Origin: Diphasiastrum complanatum
Taxonomy: Eukaryota > Streptophyta > Lycopodiopsida > Lycopodiales > Lycopodiaceae
Length of the DNA: 64,000 nucleotides
Reading direction: 5' to 3'
Assembly: GCA_029204225.1 (NCBI GenBank)
Contig: CM055100.1
Coordinates: 23,999,106 to 24,063,105 of the forward strand
Part shown: positions 52,492 to 62,716 of the stretch, in pieces
Layout: each line of letters begins with the position of its first letter
Position numbering within the stretch: position 1 is the stretch's first letter
Notes under the pieces: model-generated
Seen by the model: only the letters and a program-made list of their open reading frames with translations
Told to the model about the DNA's origin: nothing
The model's database searches: none
Program-made: the position numbers and the translations under genes

Positions 52492-52498
52492 TATAAAG
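52492..52498 (+). promoter_or_regulatory. Candidate TATA box
   Basis: TATAAAG within GGCTATAAAGATGGGCC, 281 bp before the ATG of the next ORF. Confidence 0.45.
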
Positions 52499-52772
52499 AT
52501 GGGCCCCACTTTCCATATTTCGATTCTGTGATCTTTTATTCTGAACTCTCTAGTCTTCTTGTTTTTTCCTTCTCGCGATATCAAATCGACGTGCGCCATC
52601 CCTTACTGTGCATGCTCGTATTCATTTAGGCGCGCTGAATTGATATCAGCCACTTCTGTCGAGTGCTTTTCGGAAAATTTCATTCTCGGCCTTACCATAT
52701 CAGATCAGCGCGCACACTTTCTTTATTCATCTACCGATATCTATCTGTTGTTGAAATGATATCGGATTCAAT

Positions 52773-53356
52773 ATGGCTAGTTCCTCCATGGCCTCAGATG
52801 ACAAACTTATGGAATTTTTTAATGCCAGTCACATTCCATCTGACAAATTAGAGTATTTTGCTAGTATTTTTTTTGCTCCCTTCGATATCGATAAGCTAGG
52901 ATATGAGAATCGTTATAATTTAATTTCTTATCTTGATAATTTTTCTCAGATTATTAGTACTCCTGTTTTGGATATAGATAATTTTGGTTTTGTTCATTTT
53001 CTCATTATTTGAAAAACTTTCAAAATAATGAGATTTGTATATATCATTCATCTTATAATCCATATGCAACCACTGTCATTATGGCCATCAAATCATTATC
53101 AATTTGTTTAGGAGGCCGTAAGTACGCAAGAGGAACATATAAAATAATTTTTGAGAAGAGAGTTTTGGCTATTAAGATATTGGGTTATACTCCCAATGAG
53201 ACTACAAAAAGATCATCTGCAATGGCCCTTTATTCGGGTTACATTGACATGAGCAAGAGGAAAAATTTAGAATTTTTGGATCCATATGAAAGGAAATTAT
53301 TCCTTCATGACAAAACCATCCGTCTGAATCTTGAAGAGGATGATGATGATAATTAA
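52773..53356 (+). CDS. Unrecognised small gene, two frames joined by a shift
   Basis: An ATG at 52773 opens 79 codons (MASSSMASDDKLMEFFNAS). A second frame, one base back, is open from 52982 to TAA at 53354-53356 and ends in the acidic tail LEEDDDDN. The frames overlap by about 30 bp, so one ancestral protein of about 195 residues with a single-base lesion, or a true frameshift, is likely. The second part has HSSYNPYATTVIMAIKSLSI, GRKYARGTYKIIFEKRVLAI and ERKLFLHDKTIRL. No family recognised; host gene, transposon accessory gene or endogenised viral protein are all possible. Confidence 0.5.
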
Positions 53357-53971
53357 ATAATTTTCTGTAATAGATTTTTGATATATTACAAGGATCTCTC
53401 TTTTGTAATGAATTTGAATGCCTTTCGAAATATTGTTATACTTGGCGAGTTTTTAGCTTGATATCTAAATTGTGCTCTTCTGTAAAACCACTAAAAAAGT
53501 TGAACTAAATATTTATTTCTTGAATTGTGTCCTCCATGATTTGTTGCTCTATGAAGTGCTCTCCTTGCTTGCCAATGAGATTTTTCCATGCCTTGTGATG
53601 ACCAGATACTTAAGCTCCCATATTCCTTTGCAAAATAAGTTGCATGATGAAGAAGGATGTGCTGCAAACAATAGTTTTGATTAGCTACATAAGTAGAAAA
53701 AAATATAAGCCTAATGAGAAAATTACCAGATAATGATATAGAATAGCACCATGTAATGAGTAACGTTGTCTTTTCCCCAACAATCATGTACAGATTCTAC
53801 AAATGTGGTGCAATAATTTTGCAAAGTCCTCATATCTTCTGATGATAGGTTTTCTTTCCTGATAACACCTATGAGTTTGTCTAAATGGTCCACACTTGTC
53901 CCTTTTCCACTTTATTACTTCCTTTCAGTGTTTGTGTGGCTTAATTTCTCTCCATATTTTGTATCTGACAT
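53357..53971. other. Non-coding sequence before copia-F
   Basis: No gene or repeat recognised. Confidence 0.5.
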
Positions 53972-54672
53972 TGTGAAAGTACTGTACTTTAGGACCATAA
54001 ATGGATCTACAAAATATCCACAAGAGTGATTGGATGCTTGCTTAACAATCTATCAAAAAACTAGACACAAAAAAGTTGATCTAGATTGGCAATTTGACAA
54101 ACAACAAGCATTAACAATCAAAAGCATTGATAAACATTGAAATCCGAGCCCACACGTGTGTACTATAGGCTGTAGTACGGCCTTCAACCTGAGAAACAAG
54201 TAGAAATTGATTTGGTTTCATTTGGATCACAAAAACTCAATGTACATAGTGAACTAGCTTGAGATTGCCAATGAGCTCCAAAAATTTTCTATCTTCTCAC
54301 TATGGAGAGAGGGAATACATAGCAAATTCGACTTCCTTCTTGAAGTTAGGTGGATTTCCAGCATGTAATAAGGAAGTTAACTCGTTCTCCTTGACCTAAA
54401 ATGAAACCCTAGTCTATTTCCTAGAGTTATGCTTGGTAGGTAGCTAGTTGGTCAAATTTTCACCTTAAACTTAGGTGTAGGTCCTATAAAGTAGGGATGA
54501 CCACCAAATAGACATGACCAACTCTCTTGACTTGACCTAACCTACATTAGGATGGGTTTCCCATGTAGCATCATGGCCTCACATGTGTGGGACCCACTTG
54601 TGTACACAATTTACACTATTCTACATGGTTTTTGATCAAGCTAGATTTGCCAATTTTTGACAATTCTTCACA
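53972..54672 (-). repeat. 3' LTR of copia-F
   Basis: 701 bp, with a purine-rich GAGGAGGAG directly before it on the element strand. Confidence 0.92.
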
Positions 54673-54882
54673 CTCCTCCTCAAATTTAGCTTGATCTATT
54701 TACAACTCTCTTGATAGATCAATGAAAGCTTTTAGAAGTGTCTAAAAAATCCAGCTACAAAGAAGGAACTTTTGAGACTCCAATAGAGAATGATGTCCAT
54801 GAAGGATCTTTCACCACCTCTTAGAGGATCCCTTACAAGATGTTCCATAAATGTGTCTATATACATGTAGCACACTTCAAAA

Positions 54883-57063
54883 CTAAACATCATGCCAAGC
54901 CATGGATTCCAAGGCATTTTGTGCACTTGAAGGTACATCAATGAAAATATTAAGTGCATAAATAATGTTGCCAAAGACAACTTGTCTTGCTTGATCCATA
55001 TGATTGAGCCTTGATGGCTCCATCTTGATACTCAAGATTCTTCTTGGAGTCCTCGGGTCTTGAGCTTGCTCCTCCACTTGACTTGACTCCAAACCATCAA
55101 TGAATTGAATAAGGTGTTGATCCAAAGGTGCTTCTTCAAGTTTACAAATCTTCCACTCTTGAAAGATCACATTTCCACCATTGACAAATTCTTTGGCTGA
55201 AAACAAGTAGATTCTACAATCTCTACTTGAAGAGCAAAACACTACCATTATTCCTATCATTGAAATAGGATAATCTTTGGTCCTTACATTGGAATGATCA
55301 TGCACAAAGCATGTGGACACAAAGATTTCCAAAGCAAATGATGTTTCATCTTTTATGACTCTATTCAAACTATTACAAAAATAGTTATCCAATGAAATTG
55401 CTTTATCAACAACAAATGTAGATTTCAAAGCATCCCATTTCATTGTCTTGTCATACAAAGTAATAAACACCATGGATCTTAAAGATAAGAAACAAGTCAC
55501 CTCATGTCTACTACTACTTTCCAAAAAGTATTCAAAGATAGTAGACTCTCCAATGCTCACCACCCTTGCAAGATGCACACTTGAATGGACAATTTGCATG
55601 CAATTTGATGACTCGGCCATTGTCATTGAGGACTCCCTTGGAACTCTCATGCTTTGAGGCTGATCCTCAAGATCTTCCTCCTTTTGATGCTCCTCCTCAA
55701 TGCAAGCAAAATCACACTTTGACAAGATCTCCTCTTGAGTGATCTCCTCCTTTGCCAAGCTCATTCTTTCAAAAGCAACACTAGCTTCCAACTTAAACAA
55801 TCTTCCATGTTTAAATCCCTTTGCAATGCAAACATCATTCTTCAAGATGAAGCAAACACCATGCTTAAAGTGGACATCCAAACCACTTTCTAAGAGTACA
55901 CCAACACTAAGCATATTCTTGGTGATTGATGGTACATAAAGGACATTTTCTAGATCCATGCATTTTGTGGATTCTAGACACAAAGAGATGGTGCCAACAC
56001 CATCTATCCTACACTCTTCATCATTTGCAGTAAAGACAAACTTTTTAGCATCATTGAATGAGTGTAAGGTTGAGAAAAAGTCCTTTTCACAAGACATGTG
56101 GGATCTAGCCCCACTGTCGATCCACCAATTGTCTCTTGAATTGCTATTGCTTGTCGGTGAGGATGTAGATGCCATCAAGAATACATCTACTTTATCCTCC
56201 TCCTCCTCCTTTGCAAGGTTTCCTTGTTTGTCCTCCTCCACTTGTGCTCTTAGCCTCTTGTAGCATTCAGATGCATAATGCCCTTTCTTTCCACAAAAGA
56301 AGCATTTTTGCTTTGACTTGTCCTTTGAGCTTGATGCATCATCCTCTTCTTTGGCTTCCTTTGGATGCTTCTTCTTTCCATTGGTCTTATTTTTGCCCTT
56401 GAATGAGAAATTGGCTTTCTCATCACCATCCTGCAACGACAAGGAACTCATCCTAGATTTTGCATGGAGCATCCTACACTCTTCAGCCACTAATACACTG
56501 TGAAGTTTTTCTATAGTTGGCAAAGTGTCTTGGATGGCAAAACTTTGGACCAAATTTGCAAAGTCATCTCCTAGACCATTAAGGACAATTTGTACAAGCT
56601 CTCCATCATGAATCTTCTCTCCAATGGAAGCCAACTCCCTATTTAGAGACTTGATTCTGAGTACATAATCATGTGCACTCTCCTCACTTCTCCTCATGCT
56701 TTGCAAAATTTGATTTCTAAGCATAAGAACTCTAGAAGTGTTGCTAGACTCATAGATTGATTTTAAAAACTCCCAAGCCTCTTTAGCATTAGTACAAGCT
56801 GATACTTCTCTCAACAAATCATTGCTCACATTCATCTTCACACAATGAAGTGCAAGCCTATATCTCTTCTTGTATCTAGCTAACTCTTGTGCACCTAGAG
56901 GTTCATCTTCATCTTCAATCAAGAACTCATAAAGGTCTTGGAGCACCAATAGTGACTCCATTCTAACCTTCCAAATAGCATAATTTGTAGAATTCAACCT
57001 CTCACTAGCTTCTAGAAGGTATGCTCCAGCAGATCCCATCTTACTAGTGACTTCTACAAACAA
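54883..57063 (-). CDS. Copia-F gag-protease polyprotein with degenerate pol tail
   Basis: One open frame of 726 codons. Gag: LNSTNYAIWKVRMESLL (about 23-39) and AKEAWEFLKSIYESSNTSRV; basic linker; CCHC knuckle CFFCGKKGHYASEC (about 252-265). Protease: WWIDSGARSHMS (D-S-G about 313-316), then MLSVGVLLESG and VCIAKGFKHGRLFKLE of the pre-integrase region. The integrase finger and core are gone. A stretch near LEIFVSTCFVHDHSNV recalls the copia integrase C-terminal LKVFGCTCFVHD block, and IYLFSAKEFVNGGNVIFQEW the block after it. It can make Gag particles but not copy itself. The ATG at 57063 is the first in frame after the leader. Confidence 0.88.
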   Translation of the reverse strand: MFVEVTSKMGSAGAYLLEASERLNSTNYAIWKVRMESLLVLQDLYEFLIEDEDEPLGAQELARYKKRYRLALHCVKMNVSNDLLREVSACTNAKEAWEFLKSIYESSNTSRVLMLRNQILQSMRRSEESAHDYVLRIKSLNRELASIGEKIHDGELVQIVLNGLGDDFANLVQSFAIQDTLPTIEKLHSVLVAEECRMLHAKSRMSSLSLQDGDEKANFSFKGKNKTNGKKKHPKEAKEEDDASSSKDKSKQKCFFCGKKGHYASECYKRLRAQVEEDKQGNLAKEEEEDKVDVFLMASTSSPTSNSNSRDNWWIDSGARSHMSCEKDFFSTLHSFNDAKKFVFTANDEECRIDGVGTISLCLESTKCMDLENVLYVPSITKNMLSVGVLLESGLDVHFKHGVCFILKNDVCIAKGFKHGRLFKLEASVAFERMSLAKEEITQEEILSKCDFACIEEEHQKEEDLEDQPQSMRVPRESSMTMAESSNCMQIVHSSVHLARVVSIGESTIFEYFLESSSRHEVTCFLSLRSMVFITLYDKTMKWDALKSTFVVDKAISLDNYFCNSLNRVIKDETSFALEIFVSTCFVHDHSNVRTKDYPISMIGIMVVFCSSSRDCRIYLFSAKEFVNGGNVIFQEWKICKLEEAPLDQHLIQFIDGLESSQVEEQAQDPRTPRRILSIKMEPSRLNHMDQARQVVFGNIIYALNIFIDVPSSAQNALESMAWHDV

Positions 57064-57407
57064 GAAATAGATTTGATTGACTTGAAACTCACAAAGGTCT
57101 CACACTTGCAGTGTTTCACTCAAATTTGATTTCTAATCCAACAAATGGACTTATAATCACAGTTCTATCACTCCCTCACAAAGCTGGAATGAAGATAAGA
57201 TGAAGTGAAAACTACTTTCAAACAAATCTTGCCAAGAAATGGATTTGATTGTCTCTAGAAACTCACTAAGGTCTCTCTCTTGTAGTTTTTCACTCAAATT
57301 AGATTTCTAATCCAACAAATGGACTTATAATCTCAGTTCTAGCACTCCCTCACAAAGTTGGAATGAAGATAAGATGATGTGAAATCTACTTACAATCAAA
57401 TCTTGCC
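57061..57407 (-). repeat. 172-bp tandem duplication in the copia-F leader
   Basis: Units 57061-57232 and 57233-57407 both run from CAAGAAAT(A/G)GATTTGATTG to AAATCTTGCC, with scattered differences. The junction of the first unit touches the start of the ORF. Confidence 0.88.
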
Positions 57408-57831
57408 AATTTTGGCTATTTTTGGACAAAAAAATGACTTAATCTCTTTCTTCCTTCTTGGTGTACTTTCAAGACCTGTTTTTAAACTTAATAGGACTTG
57501 AACTCAGCCTAGATTAATTAGATTCCATGAAACAAATTCAAATCTAATCAATGGCAAATGATCTTGGTAGATTATCCTAGGATCTCCGCCAAAAATTACA
57601 CCAAAAGCTCACAAATTGAATTTTTTTGGATCAAATGAATACCATGCATTAAATGCAAGTTCAGAGGTGCCCACACATGTGGACAGTACGTATTTGGACC
57701 CCTACCAAGTTTGGGATCAAATCTCCTCACCAAAATCAAGATTCTAGCTTGCCCTCTCAATACTAGCTTTTAGCACCAAAACTTGCTAAAAATGGATTTG
57801 CATTAGATCAATGGCTTATGCTCTTGTACTT

Positions 57832-57844
57832 GGCTCTGATACCA
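57832..57844 (-). promoter_or_regulatory. Copia-F primer-binding site (tRNA-iMet)
   Basis: TGGTATCAGAGCC on the minus strand, directly inside the 5' LTR. Confidence 0.93.
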
Positions 57845-58545
57845 TGTGAAAGAACTGTACTTTAGGACCATAAATGGATCTACAAAAGATCCACAAGAGT
57901 GATTGGATGCTTGCTTAACAATCTATCAAAAAACTAGACACAAAAAAGTTGATCTAGATTGGCAATTTGACAAACAACAAGCATTAACAATCAAAAGCAT
58001 TGATAAACATTGAAATCCGAGCCCACACGTGTGTACTATAGGCTGTAGTACGGCCTTCAACCTGAGAAACAAGTAGAAATTGATTTGGTTTCATTTGGAT
58101 CACAAAAACTCAATGTACATAGTGAACTAGCTTGAGATTGCCAATGAGCTCCAAAAATTTTCTATCTTCTCACTATGGAGAGAGGGAATACATAGCAAAT
58201 TCGACTTCCTTCTTGAAGTTAGGTGGATTTCCAGCATGTAATAAGGAAGTTAACTCACTGTCCTTGACCTAAAATGAAACCCTAGTCTATTTCCTAGAGT
58301 TATGCTTGGTAGGTAGCTAGTTGGTCAAATTTTCACCTTAAACTTAGGTGTAGGTCCTATAAAGTAGGGATGACCACCAAATAGACATGACCAACTCTCT
58401 TGACTTGACCTAACCTACATTAGGATGGGTTTCCCATGTAGCATCATGGCCTCACATGTGTGGGACCCACTTGTGTACACAATTTACACTATTCTACATG
58501 GTTTTTGATCAAGCTAGATTTGCCAATTTTTGGCAATTCTTCACA
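57845..58545 (-). repeat. 5' LTR of copia-F
   Basis: 701 bp, same length as its partner. Confidence 0.92.
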
Positions 58546-58935
58546 GATACTTGATTCTTTGCATGTGTGATTGGATAAGAATCTTCTTGCTTTAGCACCT
58601 CCAATTGATGGCTTATTAGGAACGTTTCCTTTTTTCCCGGAGAGTCTCTCACTTTTTTCAATCGTGACATTCCCTTTATGTAGTCCTGCATTTGACAGAA
58701 CTATTTCCAACCTCCTAATTGCTGCTTTAGCCACTGACTCTAGTTTATGATTCCATGCTAGTAGAATATGCAGGTAAATTGGTTTTTCAATAATACGAAC
58801 CTCAGCATGCAATGTGCATATGTGAACATATTTTAATGGAATTGGCAGAATACTTTTCATATTTGAATCTTCAACTTCTTGTATTGGGCCAGTGTTTGTT
58901 GATCGTCCCAAATTCATATTGCAGCAATCCTTCAT
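58546..58935 (-). CDS. Unrecognised ORF cut by copia-F
   Basis: A minus frame from ATG 58935 reads HICTLHAEVRIIEKPIYLHI, LLAWNHKLESVAKAAIRRLE, NAGLHKGNVTIEKSERLSG and NKPSIGGAKARRFLS, then enters the LTR at 58545. It looks like a genuine protein, basic near the end. I do not recognise the family with certainty; a lineage-specific transposon protein is plausible. Copia-F, or decay, removed its C-terminus. Confidence 0.45.
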
Positions 58936-59030
58936 GCAATAAAGACATGGAGTGCATTGTTTTCAGCACTAGTGTGTTGCACATAATGAAGCAATTGTTG
59001 ATTTGCATGTTGCAATTGCTAATTAGCAAA

Positions 59031-59360
59031 CTATAATTGTTGATTAAGACAAGATATGCTATGCATTCCAATATCATGCAACCTTTGACAATATCGAAGT
59101 AATCCGCTATTTCCTTCACATACATATCTGAGAAGATGAGTTACGGACTTAAAATCTGGACACAAATTAGTAGCTGGATCATTAGGATAAATTGATCCAT
59201 CCACCCAGAAATCTATATTCATATGATTATTCATTCTCATTTCTCTAACTATTGCTGCAACATTCTCTACAACTTTCGCATTTTTCTTAATAATTGGAGT
59301 GCATTCCATCAGAAGAGCAACATGCAAATGGAACATTGCCATTGTTAAAGCTACAATCAT
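59031..59360 (-). CDS. Unrecognised ORF, 109 codons
   Basis: The minus frame contains VVENVAAIVREMRMNNHMNI and HLLRYVCEGNSGLLRYCQRL. It lies upstream of the 58546-58935 ORF on the same strand with a stop-containing gap between them, so both may be parts of one decayed gene. No family recognised. Confidence 0.3.
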   Translation of the reverse strand: MIVALTMAMFHLHVALLMECTPIIKKNAKVVENVAAIVREMRMNNHMNIDFWVDGSIYPNDPATNLCPDFKSVTHLLRYVCEGNSGLLRYCQRLHDIGMHSISCLNQQL

Positions 59361-59734
59361 GTAAATGAATCTACCTACAGTAAATCAATATGAATAGATC
59401 TAGCATTCCTTACTTTTGTAATGTTTATGTCGCATTGAAAAATCGTCACGCCTCATATTTCACTATAAGCATACAATGATTTCAAAAGTTTTGCCTCTCC
59501 TGCTTCAGTTTTTGCATTGAGCACACCAAGATTTTTAGTCTTAAAGCTCTAGTCCCGAATTTTGGAACGAGCATGAAGAGAAGTTATGACATGCTAAACT
59601 AACTATTGTCTGAAGTTAACCATACTAGTTAAACATCGGACAAAAGAAGTTACCGGTTTGCATTCTCTCTCTACGTAACCTCTCCCTAAAGTGAAATTTC
59701 TTAAAGGGCCCATTTTGAGCCCATATTTCCCCTA

Positions 59735-60112
59735 ATGTGCTATCAAGCTACTCGTCTTGCAAGGCTACTTCGACTCAAATTGGGGAGGAGCAAACTCCAC
59801 CAGAAAATCTACCTCTGGGTTCTGTTTCTATCTGGTAGGGGGGACCGATTTCATGGAACTCAAGGAAGTAGAAATCAATTGCGCTTTATTCGACAGAGGC
59901 AAAGTACATCACATCATGTCAAGCTTCAAAAGAAGTTGTATGGATCAGGTTATTACTTCACAACCTACATCACACTTAGTTCAACGCTACCACCATTTTG
60001 TGTGACAACTTGAGTTGTATTTTGTTGTCACTGAATCCCAGATTTCATGGCAAGTCTAAGCACATTGAAAGTCAGTATCATTTCATTCGGGAGAAAGTTT
60101 TTTCAAGGCAAG
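59735..60112 (+). pseudogene. Ty1/copia RNase H fragment
   Basis: Reads GYFDSNWGGANSTRKSTSGF (catalytic Asp region), degenerate middle, then after a frame change [20 protein letters not shown] and [15 protein letters not shown]. It is cut off at the (CT)n tract that starts at 60117. Confidence 0.85.
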
Positions 60113-60113
60113 T

Positions 60114-60233
<120 letters not shown>

Positions 60234-60894
60234 CATGCTTATACATGAGTTCTCTTGGGTTCATCTATCCATTGGTGCACTATGTTGATCATATCTTGCA
60301 ATCAAGTGTGTAGAATGCTCATATTTTGCTATTTTTGGATCCACACTTGGGAAGTATAGTAGGGCATTGTTATTGTATGGACAAAAACTTCATTTTATCA
60401 TATATTTTATGTTTGATCAAGTTCTTATTAAGTTTGCATCTCTTTCATTGAGTAGATGCTAAGTTTTCTACATTGGCAATGTTGTTGATTGTGTTGTCTT
60501 TCTAACCAAAGATCAAGGGACACATTTTGGATCTTAATGATCTAAAATTCTTCACACAAATCGCCTCAATAATAGATCCTATCACTAGGTCCTCCACAAT
60601 CTTAAATTGTTGATGCCCATTTGAGGGTGCATATGAAGTGAGAGAGTGTCATTTGTTGGAAATTAAGTCCACAATTGTCTCCTTGAATAATACATGACAA
60701 CATACACTGATTTTTGCTAACAATTCGACAACTTGCAATTTTACACAGAGTCGAATCAACCAAAGTTGACTTCATCGACTTTTCGGTTGAACTACATCAA
60801 AGGGTATCCACTCCCGTCTAATTCTACATGAAGAACATCGAAGGCCTGATCACCCTCGACTTCTTCAACAATCAAGTCACTCGACATTGAAGTC

Positions 60895-61163
60895 TTTGAA
60901 GTCTCTGACTTCCTTGACAACTTCGTTGATCAATCGAATTGTCCAACTTCGTTGATCAACCGAAGTGTTTGACTTCTTTTAGTCACTCGACTTTAATTTC
61001 TTCAACAATCAAGTCACTCAACTGCTTCCATCACTCGAAGTCTCCGAAATCTTCAACTTCTTCAACAATCAAGTCACTCGAAGTCACTGAAGTCTCCGAC
61101 TTCTTTGACAACTTCGTTCATCAATCGAAGTGTCCGACTTCGTTCATCAATCGAAGTGTCCAA
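60895..61163. repeat. TCGA-rich repeats, 26-bp units
   Basis: CTTCGTTGATCAATCGAATT-type 26-bp units repeat at 60921-60972 and again as CTTCGTTCATCAATCGAAGT at 61112-61163. The surrounding GAAGTCTC(T/C)GACTTC phrase recurs with a spacing of about 190 bp, suggesting a higher-order duplication. A GTATAAATACAC box lies downstream near 61289. Confidence 0.7.
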
Positions 61164-62619
61164 AGTCACCTGACCATGTAGAGTTGTCATTTTGTCATTT
61201 TGTCATAATAGTTCAACTACTCCCTAAGTGCGACAAAGCACTTAGTAAAATGACAAACATTTATTGTAATTATATACATAAATCCGATGTATAAATACAC
61301 CCTCATCACACACTCTATCTGATGCTCCGTCCATAAGACAAATTTGAGCCTCCAAGTTACGTTGCCATACTGTTTATAATTTATTGTTGTGCTTCAATGT
61401 AATATAACAACAAAACGCTTTTCTATCTGTGTATAACATAGATGAATGCTGATTGTGATGCACTTCATTTTTTTCTGTTTGATCACGCTCTAATCTGAAC
61501 ACGGATGTCTATGACTCCTCAGTTTCTGATCAAACGATGGCTGTCTTTGATGCCTGAGGAACTTGCATTATCACACTGCTTTATCACTTCGATATTCTGA
61601 TCTGAACTTCTTATTAAGATTCATTTGCAGTAATACCTCACACCATTTCTAATCTCTTTGGTGGACTGTACTCATCCATTTGTTTTTTAGTATGAATGGA
61701 TTTTTTTAAGATCCTATTGGGCAGAGCGATTGAGCCGTGATTGTAATTTAGCATTTACATTCTTTCAGATTGTTCTTGCACGTAGCAGCCAATAACAATG
61801 GGGAGAGTCATTCCGCAAGTATTTCCTTCTCCCTTGTCTGTTTACATTCTATCGCCCTATCAACATTTACATTCTATGACTTCACCTACTCGCTTGGATA
61901 GGCATCAAATAGCACTTGGCATTCAATGCATGTGTATTTTTCAAATGCAAGCAATAATACATAAATCTAATATGTAGCAGTAGAATGTCTAGTATCTCAA
62001 AAAAGAAAAGGGAACATTTTTCTTGGGCTTGGGCATCACATCTATTGAGGATAGATCTCTTTGGACTAATTTCAACCTAAATTTGTATGTCAATCTTGTC
62101 AATGTTTAGATGTATCCTAATCATTAGATATTTACATGATTTCTGATTTATACACAAGTTCCACAAGATATAACAAGGACCCCTGTAGTGGCAAATATTA
62201 TGATGATGTAAATATAGTTCTATCAAAATCAAATGATCATGCTTAGTATTGAAAAAAGAAATTCATTCAAGTATTTGAACATTAATCATTAAAACTCCTA
62301 AGTAAGAAAATAAAAATAAATTTTTTGGAAGTCAACATTTTTCAAACTTTTATCAAAATCACTTTCTTTTTGTGGTGTTTGTTGCATTTTCAAAAAATAT
62401 TAGTTTTTTGAAGCATTGGGTAGAAGACTTAATATTAAAGCCCAATATTTATCATAAGAAGATGAAGTCAGGTTTTGGAAGTCAACGTCCTTCAATTTTT
62501 TTTTGTTGAAATCCTTTTTAGAGGAAAACATGTTTATTCTATTTTCAAAGAATGTTGGTTTTCCCACAGTCATGCATCACAAGTAAACATACTTTGATGA
62601 GAGAGATAATTAATAAGTT

Positions 62620-62622
<3 letters not shown>
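61164..62622. other. AT-rich, no gene recognised
   Basis: Only short chance frames. The TATA-like box near 61289 may belong to a decayed LTR. Confidence 0.5.

Positions 62623-62713
<91 letters not shown>
62623..62713. repeat. (CT)n microsatellite, 91 bp
   Basis: A pure CT tract preceded by TTAATAAGTTGGG. No recognisable LINE sequence beside it. Confidence 0.9.

Positions 62714-62716
<3 letters not shown>

Larger units (their letters stand above)
53972..58545 (-). mobile_element. Copia-F, young LTR retrotransposon lacking integrase core and RT
   Basis: Two 701-bp LTRs (53972-54672, 57845-58545; TGTGAAAG...CTTCACA) differ at about six positions by eye (under 1%). From right to left inside: PBS, leader with a 172-bp tandem duplication, a 726-codon gag-protease ORF, and a polypurine tract (TTTGAGGAGGAG, 54673-54684). 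The 3172-bp interior has no room for full pol. Flanking pentamers GACAT and GATAC do not match, so a clear target-site duplication is not seen. Confidence 0.92.

Noticed and set aside
53967-58550. Target-site duplication for copia-F
   Set aside because: Flanking pentamers GACAT and GATAC share only three of five positions.
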